Part shown: positions 1-8,659 of the stretch, piece after piece
Numbering within the stretch: position 1 is the stretch's first letter
Layout: each line of letters starts with the position of its first letter
From: Streptomyces cirratus
GTDB lineage: Bacteria; Actinomycetota; Actinomycetes; Streptomycetales; Streptomycetaceae
NCBI RefSeq assembly: GCF_014650775.1
Contig: NZ_BMVP01000003.1
Coordinates: forward strand, 124,001 to 188,000
DNA length: 64,000 nucleotides
Direction: 5' to 3'
Translations under genes and position numbers: made by a program
The notes under the pieces: model-generated
The model's input: the letters and a program-made list of their open reading frames with translations, nothing else
What the model was told of the DNA's origin: nothing
Database searches by the model: none

Positions 1-868
1 CCGCAGAGCGTTGGTCTCCGCGCTCGCCGTCTGTGCCATGACCGCCCTGGTCCCGGCTACCGCCACTCCGGCCGCCGCCGCCCCGGCCGAGTGCCGCGGG
101 CAGCAGAGCGGCGATCTCGCGCTGATACACCCCGGCCAGCGTCTGGAGCCGGGGGCCCGTCTGGCGGACAAGGTCAGCACGACCGAGCTGGTGATGCAGC
201 CCGACGGCAACCTGGTGCTGTACGCCCTCGGCAACCCCGGCGGATACAGGCTCCCGCTGTGGAACAGCGGTACCTACGGCAACCCGGGTGCGTACGCCAC
301 CATGCAGGACGACGGCAACTTCGTCATCTACCGCGAGGGCGGCGGCGCCCAGACCGGCGGCGGCATCTGGCACACCGCGACCTACGGCAGCGGGACCGGG
401 TCCGTCAAAGCCTCCCTGCTCGGGGGCGCCTTCGTCGTCGAGGGCCGCAGCAACGTGCACTGGTCCACTCGGAGTTCGGAACGCCAGGCCTGGTTCTGCT
501 CGGAGTTCGCGACGGCCGCGGAGGGCTGGTGGACGGGCAACTGGGCCCAGTCCGCCACGGTCTGGCTGGTCCTCCAGCAGGACAACAACCTCGTCATGTA
601 CCGCAAGAGCGACGGCAAGGCCATCTGGTACAGCGGCACGTACGGGGGCAACTACCGGGTGACCCTGCAGATGGCCCCCAAGGACCGCGGCGACCTGACC
701 CTCGCCGAGGAGGGCCGCAGCACGGTCCGCTGGCGGACGGGAACGTCGAACAACGACGGTGCTTACGCCCTGCTCCAGGACGACGGCAACTTCGTCGTCT
801 ACAAGAAGGACGGCGGCCCCGGCAAGGGCGGAGGCCTCTGGGCCACCGGCACCTACGACAAGATCTGA
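1..868 (+). CDS. Secreted bulb-type mannose-lectin protein, copy A (5' end outside window)
   Basis: This is the first of three tandem paralogues. It carries repeated QxDxNxVxY motifs (QPDGNLVLY, QDDGNFVIY, QQDNNLVMY, QDDGNFVVY), the mannose-binding signature of bulb-type (GNA-like) lectins. The order of motifs suggests two lectin units per protein. The visible N-terminus is an Ala-rich hydrophobic stretch ending near an AAAA cleavage-like site, so a secreted product is likely. Aligned with copies B and C, the initiator Met and the first few residues lie upstream of base 1; the in-frame TTG at 11 is probably not the start. The gene lies 22 bases ahead of copy B, presumably in one transcript. 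Sugar specificity and the biological role of such proteins in actinomycetes are not known from sequence. Confidence 0.85.
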   Translation, partial: RRALVSALAVCAMTALVPATATPAAAAPAECRGQQSGDLALIHPGQRLEPGARLADKVSTTELVMQPDGNLVLYALGNPGGYRLPLWNSGTYGNPGAYATMQDDGNFVIYREGGGAQTGGGIWHTATYGSGTGSVKASLLGGAFVVEGRSNVHWSTRSSERQAWFCSEFATAAEGWWTGNWAQSATVWLVLQQDNNLVMYRKSDGKAIWYSGTYGGNYRVTLQMAPKDRGDLTLAEEGRSTVRWRTGTSNNDGAYALLQDDGNFVVYKKDGGPGKGGGLWATGTYDKI

Positions 869-890
869 CACACCCCAGGGGGGAACACCC

Positions 891-1760
891 ATGCGACACC
901 ACGTGCTCCGCGGAACACTCATATCGCTGCTCGCCGCCTCCGCCGTGACCGCCCTGGTCCCGGCGGTGGCGTCGGCCGCCGATCCCGGCCAGTGCATGAC
1001 CAGCGCGGGCGGGCGCTCCGAGGACCTGCGGCCCGGCCAGCGCCTCGAATCGGGCGCGAGCCTGGTCCCGACGCCCGGCAAGCCCGAGCTGGTCATGCAG
1101 CCCGACGGGAACCTCGTCGTGTACGCGGTCGCCAACGGCGGGACCAAGCTCCCGCTGTGGCACAGCGGCACGTACGGCAACCCGGGTGCGTACGCCCTCA
1201 TGCAGGACGACGGCAACTTCGTCATCTACAAGAAGGACGGCGGCCCTCAGACGGGCGGCGGCATCTGGAACACCGCGACCTACGGAAACCGGGCCAACGA
1301 CTACATCAGGGCCTCGATCAGGGACGACGGCGAATTCAGCGTGAGCGGCCGCAGCGAGGACTGGTACTGGTCGACCAACACCAACCAGCGGCACGTCAGG
1401 GTGTGTTCGACCGACATGTCCTGGGACCGGGGCTTCTGGGCCGAGTCCGCCGGCGTCTGGCTGGTCCTCCAGCAGGACAACAACCTCGTCATGTACCGCA
1501 AGAGCGATGGCAAGGCCATCTGGGGCAGCGGCACGTACGGCAACCGGAGCGCCCTGACCCTGCAGATGGGGGACAACGGCGACCTGACCTTGCACGAATA
1601 CGGGCAGAGCAGAACGGTCCGCTGGCGCACCGGCACGGCCGGCCACGACGGCGCCTACGCCCTCCTCCAGGACGACGGCAACTTCGTCGTCTACAAGAAG
1701 GACGGCGGCCCGGGCAAGGGCGGCGCCCTCTGGAACTCCGGTACGTACAACAAGATCTGA
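891..1760 (+). CDS. Secreted bulb-type mannose-lectin protein, copy B
   Basis: A 289-residue protein with a signal peptide (Arg/His-rich start, hydrophobic core, ASA-type cleavage region near residue 28). It has four QxDxNxVxY-type lectin motifs and a C-terminus almost identical to copies A and C. The ATG at 891 sits behind a purine-rich GGGGGGAAC and starts exactly where the signal peptide begins, so it is preferred over upstream in-frame starts. The middle segment (about residues 130-180) is copy-specific and contains two Cys residues that may pair. It is expected to be exported and to bind mannose-type glycans; the ligand is unknown. Confidence 0.87.
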   Translation: MRHHVLRGTLISLLAASAVTALVPAVASAADPGQCMTSAGGRSEDLRPGQRLESGASLVPTPGKPELVMQPDGNLVVYAVANGGTKLPLWHSGTYGNPGAYALMQDDGNFVIYKKDGGPQTGGGIWNTATYGNRANDYIRASIRDDGEFSVSGRSEDWYWSTNTNQRHVRVCSTDMSWDRGFWAESAGVWLVLQQDNNLVMYRKSDGKAIWGSGTYGNRSALTLQMGDNGDLTLHEYGQSRTVRWRTGTAGHDGAYALLQDDGNFVVYKKDGGPGKGGALWNSGTYNKI

Positions 1761-1789
1761 CCGACCGACCACCACGGGGGAATCAACCC

Positions 1790-2695
1790 ATGCGTCACCG
1801 CCTGCTCCGCAGCGCGTTCACATCCCTGCTCGCCGCCGCGGCCCTGACCAGCCTGGTCCCGGCCGCGGCACATGCCGCCCCTTCCGGGCCGGCCGAGTGC
1901 GACAGCGCCTACGACGTCCGCGAAACCGTCCTGAACGCCGGACAGCGGCTCGCTCCGGGCGAGAAGCTGACCAACCCGACCCAGGTGACCGAGCTGGTGA
2001 TGCAGCCCGACGGCAACCTGGTGCTGTACGCCCTCGGCAACCCCGGCGGATACAGGCTCCCGCTGTGGAACAGCGGGACCTACGGCAACCCGGGTGCGTA
2101 CGCCACCATGCAGGACGACGGCAACTTCGTCATCTACCGCCAGGGCGGCAGCGCCCAGACCGGCGGCGGCATCTGGCACACCGCGACCTACGGCGACCAC
2201 ACCGAGATGAAGCCCCAGGCGAAACTGGAGGCGAACGGCAACTTCAAGGTCATAGGCCGCAAGGAAGGCCAGATGGGGTTGCACTGGACGCCGCTGAGGC
2301 GGGAGCGGACCACCAAGCTGTGCGCGAACGACACGGTGCACGAGTACCGCTACTGGTTCGACGGCGACTGGGCCCAGAGCAAGAGCGTGTGGATCGTCCT
2401 CCAGAGCGACCACAACCTCGTCATGTACCGCAAGAGCGACGGCAAGGCCATCTGGAACAGCGCCACGAACGGCGTCGCTTACTACACCATCGAACTTCGC
2501 ATGGGCGCCGACGGCGACATGACCCTGCGCGACTGGTTCGACCAGAAGAACCTGGCCTGGCGCGCCGGCACCGCCGGCAACCCCGGTGCCTATGCCCTCC
2601 TCCAGGACGACGGCAACTTCGTCGTGTACAAGGCGGACGGCGGCCCTGACAAGGGCGGCGCCCTGTGGGCCAGCGGCACCTACGACAAGATCTGA
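1790..2695 (+). CDS. Secreted bulb-type mannose-lectin protein, copy C
   Basis: A 301-residue paralogue of copies A and B: signal peptide, Cys-containing N-terminal segment, four lectin motifs, and the shared C-terminal block ending in TYDKI. The ATG at 1790 follows a GGGGG purine run and matches the start of copy B. Bases 1991-2194 are nearly identical to 185-388 of copy A while copy B diverges there, pointing to recombination between copies. The last part of the protein has a different central domain sequence, so the copies may bind different glycans. A strong terminator follows. Confidence 0.87.
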   Translation: MRHRLLRSAFTSLLAAAALTSLVPAAAHAAPSGPAECDSAYDVRETVLNAGQRLAPGEKLTNPTQVTELVMQPDGNLVLYALGNPGGYRLPLWNSGTYGNPGAYATMQDDGNFVIYRQGGSAQTGGGIWHTATYGDHTEMKPQAKLEANGNFKVIGRKEGQMGLHWTPLRRERTTKLCANDTVHEYRYWFDGDWAQSKSVWIVLQSDHNLVMYRKSDGKAIWNSATNGVAYYTIELRMGADGDMTLRDWFDQKNLAWRAGTAGNPGAYALLQDDGNFVVYKADGGPDKGGALWASGTYDKI

Positions 2696-2717
2696 GCGCT
2701 CCCGCGCAGCAGATGTG

Positions 2718-2748
2718 AAGGGCGGAGTGCGTCGCGCACTCCGCCCTT
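2718..2748. terminator. Bidirectional hairpin terminator
   Basis: Perfect inverted repeat with 14-base arms (2718-2731 and 2735-2748) and a 3-base loop, ending in TTT on the plus side. It lies between the convergent lectin array and the oxidoreductase gene. Confidence 0.8.
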
Positions 2749-2757
2749 TCAGCCGGG

Positions 2758-3789
2758 TCAGGGGACGAGGACGACCTTCCCGGCGACCGTGCCGGATTCG
2801 GCCAGGCGCATGGCTTCGGCGGCTCGGGCCAGCGGGATCTCGGCGGCGACCTTGGCGGTGATCTCCCCGCGCTGCAGGGCCGTGAACACCTGGGTGAGGT
2901 CGGTGCGCAGGCGCGCCCGGAACCGGTTCTTGGCGTAGGCGCGACCGGCCCACACGTTGAAGAAGTAGGCGCGACGGCCGTTGGGCAGCCAGTTCCACAG
3001 CCACACCCGGCCCAGGAGCCTCAGCACCGGCCACGCACCGGAGCCCTCGTCGTCACGGGTGGCGGCGCTGCCGTACGAGACGAGGGTGCCGCCGGGGGCC
3101 AGGAGCCGCCAGGAGCCGATGATGCCGTCGCCGCCGACGTGGTCGAACACCGCGTCCACGCCGCCGGGCGCGAGTGCCCGTACCCGGGCGGCGACGTCGC
3201 CGGAGCGGTAGTCGACGGGGACCACCCCGAGGGTGCGCAGCGCGTCGTGGTGGCGGGTGGAGGCGGTGCCGATCACCCGGGCGCCCGCGGCGAGCGCCAA
3301 CTGGACCAGAATCGAGCCCACTCCCCCGTTGGCGCCGTGGACCAGGACGGTCTGGCCTGCGCGCACCCGGGCCTTGCGGTGGAGCATCTGCCAGGCGGTG
3401 ATGCCGTTGACGACCGCGGTCTCCGCCTCCACCGCGCCGACGCCGTGCGGTACCTCCACCACGTCGGCGGCGTCCAGCGCGATGTGGCTCGCCCAGCCGC
3501 CGGTCTTCGTCAGGGCGGCCACCCGCTTGCCCGGCAGGCCGGGGTCGACGCCTGCGCCTGCCGCCAGAACGGTGCCGACCAGGTCGTATCCGGGGACGAA
3601 GGGGAACGGGGGCTGGTCGTAGTAGCGGCCGCGGCGCATCTGCTGCTCGGCGAAGGACACTCCCGTCGCCTCCATCGCGACCACCACCTGGCCTGCGGCC
3701 GGCCTCGGGACCGGGCCCCGGTGCAGTTCCAGCCCTTCCGGCTCCACCTTGCCCGGCAGGACGATCTCGACCCGCTCGACCGTGTCCAT
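2758..3789 (-). CDS. Zinc-independent MDR-family quinone oxidoreductase / medium-chain dehydrogenase
   Basis: A 343-residue medium-chain dehydrogenase/reductase. The N-terminal GroES-like half contains GVSFAEQQMRRG and the FVPGYDLVGTV motif typical of quinone oxidoreductases. The Rossmann half has HGANGGVGSILVQLA for NADPH binding, then FDHVGG. Zinc-ligand cysteines are absent, as expected for the zeta-crystallin/QOR branch. Two adjacent ATGs exist (3792 and 3789); GGAGG is only 2 bases from the first and 5 from the second, so 3789 is preferred. It is transcribed divergently from a TetR gene and is very likely its target. Substrate unknown; probably an electrophilic quinone or enone. Confidence 0.85.
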   Translation of the reverse strand: MDTVERVEIVLPGKVEPEGLELHRGPVPRPAAGQVVVAMEATGVSFAEQQMRRGRYYDQPPFPFVPGYDLVGTVLAAGAGVDPGLPGKRVAALTKTGGWASHIALDAADVVEVPHGVGAVEAETAVVNGITAWQMLHRKARVRAGQTVLVHGANGGVGSILVQLALAAGARVIGTASTRHHDALRTLGVVPVDYRSGDVAARVRALAPGGVDAVFDHVGGDGIIGSWRLLAPGGTLVSYGSAATRDDEGSGAWPVLRLLGRVWLWNWLPNGRRAYFFNVWAGRAYAKNRFRARLRTDLTQVFTALQRGEITAKVAAEIPLARAAEAMRLAESGTVAGKVVLVP

Positions 3790-3821
3790 CATGACCTCCG
3801 ATTGGTTTGTTCTTCTCGCGT

Positions 3822-3840
3822 TCGTTAGAAGCTATAACGA
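3822..3840. promoter_or_regulatory. Candidate TetR operator in the divergent promoter region
   Basis: A 19-base imperfect palindrome: TCGTTA, 7 bases, TAACGA, with 7 of 9 pairs matching. It includes TATAAC, a plausible -10 hexamer. It sits between the divergent oxidoreductase and TetR genes, where an autoregulatory site is expected. Binding is inferred only. Confidence 0.45.
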
Positions 3841-3954
3841 GAGTGAGGGGGCGAACCAAGGATGTCAAGAGAAGGGATGGTTCGATCGCTAGGGACCTTG
3901 CCGATGGTGATAACCTCTAACTCGCTGAGGTCGGGCAGGACAGTGGGAGGTCTC

Positions 3955-4626
3955 ATGGGCACGTCCGCAAGCACGAGGACCCCTCGCGAGCGGTACCGGC
4001 AGCAAGTGCGCGAAGAGGTCAAGGAGAAGGCCTGGCAGCAGATCGCCGGCTCCGGCGCATCGGCGCTGTCCCTGAATGCGATCGCCAAACAGATGGGCAT
4101 GAGCGGGCCGGCGCTGTACCGGTACTTCGCCAACCGCGACGAGCTGATCACCGAACTCATCCGGGACGCGTACCGCTCCCTCGCCGACGCCTTCGCCGAC
4201 GTCGCCGGAGCGGGCGGTGGTCCTGATCTCGGTGCCCTGGCGCGGGCGCTGCGCCGCTGGGCCCTGGAAGACCCGCACCGCTACTTCCTCGTCTACGGCA
4301 CCCCGGTCCCCGGCTATCACGCGCCGCAGGACATCACCGCGATCGCCTCGGAAATGATGTCCGTCCTGCTCGACGCCTGCGCCGCAGCCGGCCCGCGGCC
4401 CGAACCGGCCCCTCAGGCCCGCGCCTTCGAAGACCACCTCGCCGGTCGCCGGGAGTGGGCCGGGGACCACCCGGACGCCCCGTCACCGGACCTTCGGCTG
4501 GCCCTGGCGTTCTGGACCCGCCTGCACGGCGCGCTCTCACTGGAGTTGGCGGGCCACTTCACGGGCATGGGCCTGGACCCCGCCCTGCTGTTCGAGTCCG
4601 AGCTGGGCAGCCTGACCGGCCACTGA
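3955..4626 (+). CDS. TetR/AcrR-family transcriptional regulator (WHG-type C-terminal domain)
   Basis: A 223-residue regulator. The N-terminal helix-turn-helix is clear (ALSLNAIAKQMGMSGPALYRYFANRDELI). The C-terminal ligand domain resembles the TetR WHG class, with FLVYGTPVPGYHAP in the middle and a HGALSLELAGHF segment. The ATG at 3955 has GGGAGG 5 bases upstream; an upstream in-frame ATG at 3862 lacks a good site and would run through the promoter region. It probably represses the divergent MDR oxidoreductase and itself through the palindrome at 3822-3840. Confidence 0.87.
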   Translation: MGTSASTRTPRERYRQQVREEVKEKAWQQIAGSGASALSLNAIAKQMGMSGPALYRYFANRDELITELIRDAYRSLADAFADVAGAGGGPDLGALARALRRWALEDPHRYFLVYGTPVPGYHAPQDITAIASEMMSVLLDACAAAGPRPEPAPQARAFEDHLAGRREWAGDHPDAPSPDLRLALAFWTRLHGALSLELAGHFTGMGLDPALLFESELGSLTGH

Positions 4627-4674
4627 CCACCCGGTGTCCCACCCGGCCTGCGCCACACGGGGCACCATGGGGGC

Positions 4675-5058
4675 ATGAGAACGCGACCCGTGCTCGTCTA
4701 TGACGGAGACTGCGGCTTCTGTACGACTTCGGCCAGAGCGGCGCAGCGGCTGCTGCACCCCTCGTGCGAGTTCACCGCGTGGCAGTTCGCGGACCTGGAG
4801 TCCCTGGGTGTCTCGCAGGAGCGGGCCGAGTACGAGGCGCTGTGGGTGACTCCCGCCGGTGAGGTGTACGGCGGCGCCCAGGCGGTGGCGAAGCTGTTGC
4901 TGCGCGCCGGCGGGGCATGGGGGGTCCTGGGGGCGGTCCTCACCCTGGCGCCCGTGCGCTGGATCGCCCGTGCCGCCTACCGGATCATCGCGGTCAACCG
5001 TGGGCGCCTGCCGGGCGGCACACCGGCCTGTGCCACGCCGCCCCGGCGACCGGCGTGA
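4675..5058 (+). CDS. DCC-family thiol-disulfide oxidoreductase-like protein (DUF393)
   Basis: A 127-residue protein starting with VLVYDGDCGFC, the signature of the DCC1/DUF393 family, which is related to thioredoxin folds. The CGFC motif supplies two cysteines that could cycle between thiol and disulfide. The C-terminal part (APVRWIARAAYRIIAVNRG) matches the usual end of the family. A Pro/Ala-rich tail with one Cys follows. The start ATG is close to a G-rich run. The substrate of this family is not established. Confidence 0.82.
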   Translation: MRTRPVLVYDGDCGFCTTSARAAQRLLHPSCEFTAWQFADLESLGVSQERAEYEALWVTPAGEVYGGAQAVAKLLLRAGGAWGVLGAVLTLAPVRWIARAAYRIIAVNRGRLPGGTPACATPPRRPA

Positions 5059-5220
5059 GGGCACGGCATGCTCAAGGCGCCGGCCCGGACGCCGCCCGCG
5101 CCGTGGGCCGGAGATGCGCCGGGGCGCGGGCGCTCGCAGGATGGTAGCGAGGGGGGCGCCCGGCCCCGTAGGCCGTGGCACGTGGGCGTTCGTGCCTGCG
5201 TACGGAGTCATGGAGGCCCG

Positions 5221-5814
5221 ATGGCTGACCCCCGTAGCGACGGCGGGGCTCCCCGCCGCGGCGGCGTCTTCCTGGGATTCGCCCCGTGGATCATCTTCGA
5301 TGTGGTCGCAGGTCCCAGTACGTGGAAACTGGCGGCGCTCACCGCGCTGGCCGCGTCACTGGTGCTGAACCTGCCCGATCTGCGGCGGGGCCGCCTCAAG
5401 CTGCTGGAGATCACCGGGATCGTCTTCTTCGCCGTCATCTCGGTTCTGGCGCTGGTGCTCGACCGGCACGACCTCATCTGGCTGGAGACGTACGCCCAGA
5501 CGCTGTCGAGCGCGGTGATCGCGGCCGTGGCACTGGGGTCCTTGGCGTTCACTCCCTTCACCGAGCAGTACGCGCGCGAGTCCGTTCCGAGGGAGCACTG
5601 GGACTCACCGCTGTTCCGCCGGACGAACCGCGTGCTGACGGCCGTGTGGGGTGGGGTGTTCTTGCTCATCGCGGTCGCGGGCCTGGTCGCAGTGACGGCG
5701 GGGAGACACGGGGACTGGTTCAACTGGGTCATCCCCGCCGTCCTGTTGGTGCTGGTGGTGAAGTTCACCGCGTGGTATCCGGAGCGCGTGCGCGCGAATG
5801 CCCGGCCGTCTTGA
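5221..5814 (+). CDS. Integral membrane protein of unknown function
   Basis: A 197-residue polytopic membrane protein with about five hydrophobic segments, near residues 14-30, 34-50, 60-78, 88-110 and 135-190. A charged loop (TEQYARESVPREHWDSPLFRRTN) lies before the last pair. The ATG at 5221 follows GGAGG with 5-base spacing; longer in-frame starts read through low-complexity sequence. I do not recognise a family with certainty. Neighbours give no functional clue. It converges on the next gene with an 8-base gap. Confidence 0.7.
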   Translation: MADPRSDGGAPRRGGVFLGFAPWIIFDVVAGPSTWKLAALTALAASLVLNLPDLRRGRLKLLEITGIVFFAVISVLALVLDRHDLIWLETYAQTLSSAVIAAVALGSLAFTPFTEQYARESVPREHWDSPLFRRTNRVLTAVWGGVFLLIAVAGLVAVTAGRHGDWFNWVIPAVLLVLVVKFTAWYPERVRANARPS

Positions 5815-5822
5815 GGGTCAGG

Positions 5823-6311
5823 TCAGTCCCACTGCTGGTCCGCGAGGGAGGTGACGGGCTGGGGCTTGCCTATGACGGCCAGGGCGATGAAGAAGTTGAT
5901 CTGCCCGATGGCGATGGTCAGGGTGGCCAGCGCCTTCTCGTCGTAGTGCTTCGCCACCTCTGCGTACAGCTCGTCGGATACGCGCTCCTCGCCGTGGGGC
6001 GCGGGCTGGAGGGTTGCCTCCACCAGGGCCAGGGCGGCCCGTTCGGCGTCGGTGAAGTAGGGGGCGTCCTGCCACGAGGAAACGGCCGTGATGCGCTCCT
6101 GCGACTCCCCCGCCTTGCGCAGGAAGGCCGTGTTCAGAATGGTCAGGTAGGTGTTGCGGACGATCTGCCCGGCGCGCAGGTGGACGAGGCTCATCGTGGT
6201 GCGCGGTACCGAGCGGTTGCCCGTGGCCCGGAAGAGCGCGGCGCTGATGTCGCTCAGCTCCGGCACGAACTCGCCCGGGTTCGGCATCCGGGAGATCGAG
6301 GTGTTCGTCAT
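5823..6311 (-). CDS. Carboxymuconolactone decarboxylase/AhpD-like protein lacking the CxxC cysteines
   Basis: A 162-residue protein that follows the AhpD/CMD fold pattern: the helix equivalent to RxSQxNGCxxC is followed by RKAGES, AVSSWQDAPYFTDAERAAL and the C-terminal IAIGQINFFIAL. At the active-site helix it reads LRAGQIVRNTYLTILNTAF, so both redox cysteines and the usual downstream His are missing. Family members normally use CxxC for peroxide reduction, so this copy cannot use that chemistry. It may bind a ligand or be on the way to inactivation. Length and frame are intact. Confidence 0.72.
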   Translation of the reverse strand: MTNTSISRMPNPGEFVPELSDISAALFRATGNRSVPRTTMSLVHLRAGQIVRNTYLTILNTAFLRKAGESQERITAVSSWQDAPYFTDAERAALALVEATLQPAPHGEERVSDELYAEVAKHYDEKALATLTIAIGQINFFIALAVIGKPQPVTSLADQQWD

Positions 6312-6490
6312 GACTGCACTCCTTCACATCGGCAGCAGCCCGTTCGGCGGCTTCACAGCACTGACGAACGGGCTCGACGAGATGTGACAACCGCTGTTCG
6401 GGCAGCTTCCGCGGATCCGGCACGGCCGACATCTCCCCGAGCCCGCCCGAGAACGAGCACGGTCAGCGGCTGCCCGGACCACCCTCGGCG

Positions 6491-7047
6491 GTGACCAGCG
6501 CCTCCATGGCCGCGCCGTCGGCCGGATCCGCGCCCACCGACATCCACGCCCACCGGCCCCTGCCGGACGACTCCGACCAAGCCCGCGCCGTCGCCGTCCT
6601 CGCCCGAGCCCAGCAGGACACCACGTGGAATCGCCGGCAGGTCGGCAACCGGCTCCGCTCCCTGCTCCGTGAGTACTACCCTGCCGCTCTGGCCGCCGTC
6701 GTGCACTGGAAGAACGGCCTGTGCCGGCCGGCGGCCCTCGCCCTGCTCAAGGTGGCGCCGAGACCGAGCGGCCGGGAGATCCTTCGAGCCGAGTGGGCTC
6801 ACCATCCGCCGCAGGTGGAGAAGGCCCTGGGCCGGCAGATGCTTGCGCTCCTGGCCCAGCCGGAAGCTGCCTGCACCGCCGTGGACGACCTCGACAGGCC
6901 GCAGAGGAGGCCTTCCTCCAACACGAGGACGCGGAGATCATCCTGAGCCTCCCGTGGCTCGGGACCCAGCTCGGAGCCCGCGTGCCGGCCGAGCTCGGCG
7001 ACGACCGGAACCGGTTCGCCGATACCCGCGGGCTGAAAGCATCGTGA
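6491..7047 (+). pseudogene. IS110-family transposase fragment, frameshifted
   Basis: From about 6530 the frame encodes LPDDSDQARAVAVLARAQQD and LREYYPAALAAVVHWK, typical of the middle of IS110-type DEDD transposases. Homology continues to an AACTAVDDL segment near 6890. It then resumes in another frame with EEAFLQHEDAEIILSLP and GARVPAELGDDRNRFADTRGLK up to a stop at 7047. The N-terminal DEDD domain and the rest of the C-terminus are missing. It is a dead relic; no terminal repeats can be assigned. Confidence 0.72.
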
Positions 7048-7780
7048 ACCATTCGACGAACAGGCGGCCTTTCCAACCACCGCGGAGCAGGCGCCGCAGG
7101 CTGCGTAGGGCGGTGATCAGCTGGCCTGAGGAGCCTCCTTGGCGAGGTCAAGGTACGTGCGCCTTGCTGGGGGACGCCAAATGAACGCATCGGCGATTTC
7201 GGAGCGGAGGGGATGAGCCTGCTACAAGCAGCTCTCGAAGCCGCACCCAGAGGCTGAACGGGCTCGCCCGCATCAGCCGTGTGCAGTTCACATAGAACAA
7301 AGGCTCTCGGCGGCCAGGCGGGTGTTCGTAGAGCAAGGAGGCCAGTGGACCCCAGGCTTCATACGGCTCCGCCGGGGTCAGCGCATCACTGCGCACCTGT
7401 CCGAATGCGGTCCCTGGCGCGAAGGCCGCGGTGTCGCGGAAGGACGCTGCCGCGCCCCGCGACCGGGACTGTCGGCTGTGATGAGACGACTCGTATCGGA
7501 GTCGGCCAGGGAGCTTACGAGGCACGGGCCTTTCGGATGGTCATGCCTCACATCTTGCCATGTCCACATCTCCCTTCGAACGGCCCAAGCCTGCTGCACA
7601 ACGTCAACTTGACGCCTGGCTTCGTGAGGTGTCTGCGGTGAACGGGCTACGCCGTTGGCGTGACCGGAGCACCGTAGGAGCCATCTTCGAGAGATCGTCA
7701 CGGGATGATCAGTTTTGGGTAAAGCGCCGCGGGTCGCTGCCCGGGCCTTCGACGCCTCACCTTCCGGGAGGAATCCGACC
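7048..7780. other. 733-base stretch without a recognisable gene
   Basis: Open frames here are short, overlap on both strands and have amino-acid use unlike the flanking genes. GC content looks lower than in the neighbours between about 7180 and 7700. On the minus strand 7050-7130 reads GQLITALRSLRRLLRGGWK and then LFVEWFTML, which looks protein-like but was not identified. Probably decayed mobile DNA next to the IS110 relic. The ribosome-binding site of the next gene (GGGAGGAA) lies at its right edge. Confidence 0.4.
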
Positions 7781-8659
7781 ATGAGTTACGGCAACGCCCT
7801 GCGACACCAGATCGCCCAGCCCGGCACCACACCTCTGATCGGCGTGTACGACATGTACTCGGCGTCGGTGGCGGCCGGGCACTACGACGGGATCTTCGTC
7901 TCCGGGTTCGGCTTCGCGGCCTCCTACTACGGACTGCCCGACATCGGATTCATCGCGTGGCCCGACATGATGGGCTTCGTCCAGCGGCTGCGCGGCGCCT
8001 TCCCCCGCCACCACCTCCTCGTCGACATCGACGACGGGTACGTCGATGCGGAAGTGGCCTGCCACGTCGTGGGGGGCCTTGAGCGGATCGGTGCCTCCGG
8101 CGTCATCCTGGAGGACCAGAAGCGCCCCCGGCGCTGCGGGCACGCCGACGGCAAGCAGGTGCTGCCGCTGGCGGAGTACCTGGAGAAGCTCGACATGGTC
8201 CTCGCCACGCGCAAGGACCTCGTGGTCGTCGCCCGTACCGACGCGACGGAGGAAGCCGACATCATCGTGCGGGCGCAGGCCCTGGCCGCCACCGACGCCG
8301 ACGTCGTCCTGGTCGACGGCGTCCGCAGTGTCGAGTGGATCGAGCGGATCCGCGGGGTCGTCGGCGACAAGCCGCTGATGTTCAACCAGATCGCCGGCGG
8401 CAAGTCCCCGCGGCTCTCGCTCAGCGAGCTGGACGAGCTCGGCGTCGACGTCGCGATCTACAGCACTCCCTGCCTGTTCGCCGCGCACCGGGCGATGGAC
8501 ACCGCGCTCAGCGAACTCCGCCTGGCCGACGGGCGCCTGCCCGGCGACGAGGACGGCGGGGCGATCGGCGTCGCGGAGTCCACCAGGCTGTTGGCCGCGA
8601 ACATCACCCGCCACCACCCCGTTCCGGCGGCGCGCGACAGCACGGACGTCAGCGTGTGA
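7781..8659 (+). CDS. Isocitrate lyase/PEP mutase superfamily protein
   Basis: A 292-residue TIM-barrel enzyme of the ICL/PEP mutase superfamily. It has the metal-binding acidic patch (LLVDIDDGY), the loop EDQKRPRRCGH containing the lyase-type Cys, and the VVARTDA strand. The CGH loop resembles methylisocitrate lyase and CPEP mutase-like enzymes rather than classic PEP mutase. Substrate is therefore open: a 2-methylisocitrate-like acid or a C-P metabolite. The ATG at 7781 has GGGAGGAA at the proper distance. No phosphonate or methylcitrate genes are adjacent, so the gene is isolated and its pathway unknown. Confidence 0.82.
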   Translation: MSYGNALRHQIAQPGTTPLIGVYDMYSASVAAGHYDGIFVSGFGFAASYYGLPDIGFIAWPDMMGFVQRLRGAFPRHHLLVDIDDGYVDAEVACHVVGGLERIGASGVILEDQKRPRRCGHADGKQVLPLAEYLEKLDMVLATRKDLVVVARTDATEEADIIVRAQALAATDADVVLVDGVRSVEWIERIRGVVGDKPLMFNQIAGGKSPRLSLSELDELGVDVAIYSTPCLFAAHRAMDTALSELRLADGRLPGDEDGGAIGVAESTRLLAANITRHHPVPAARDSTDVSV

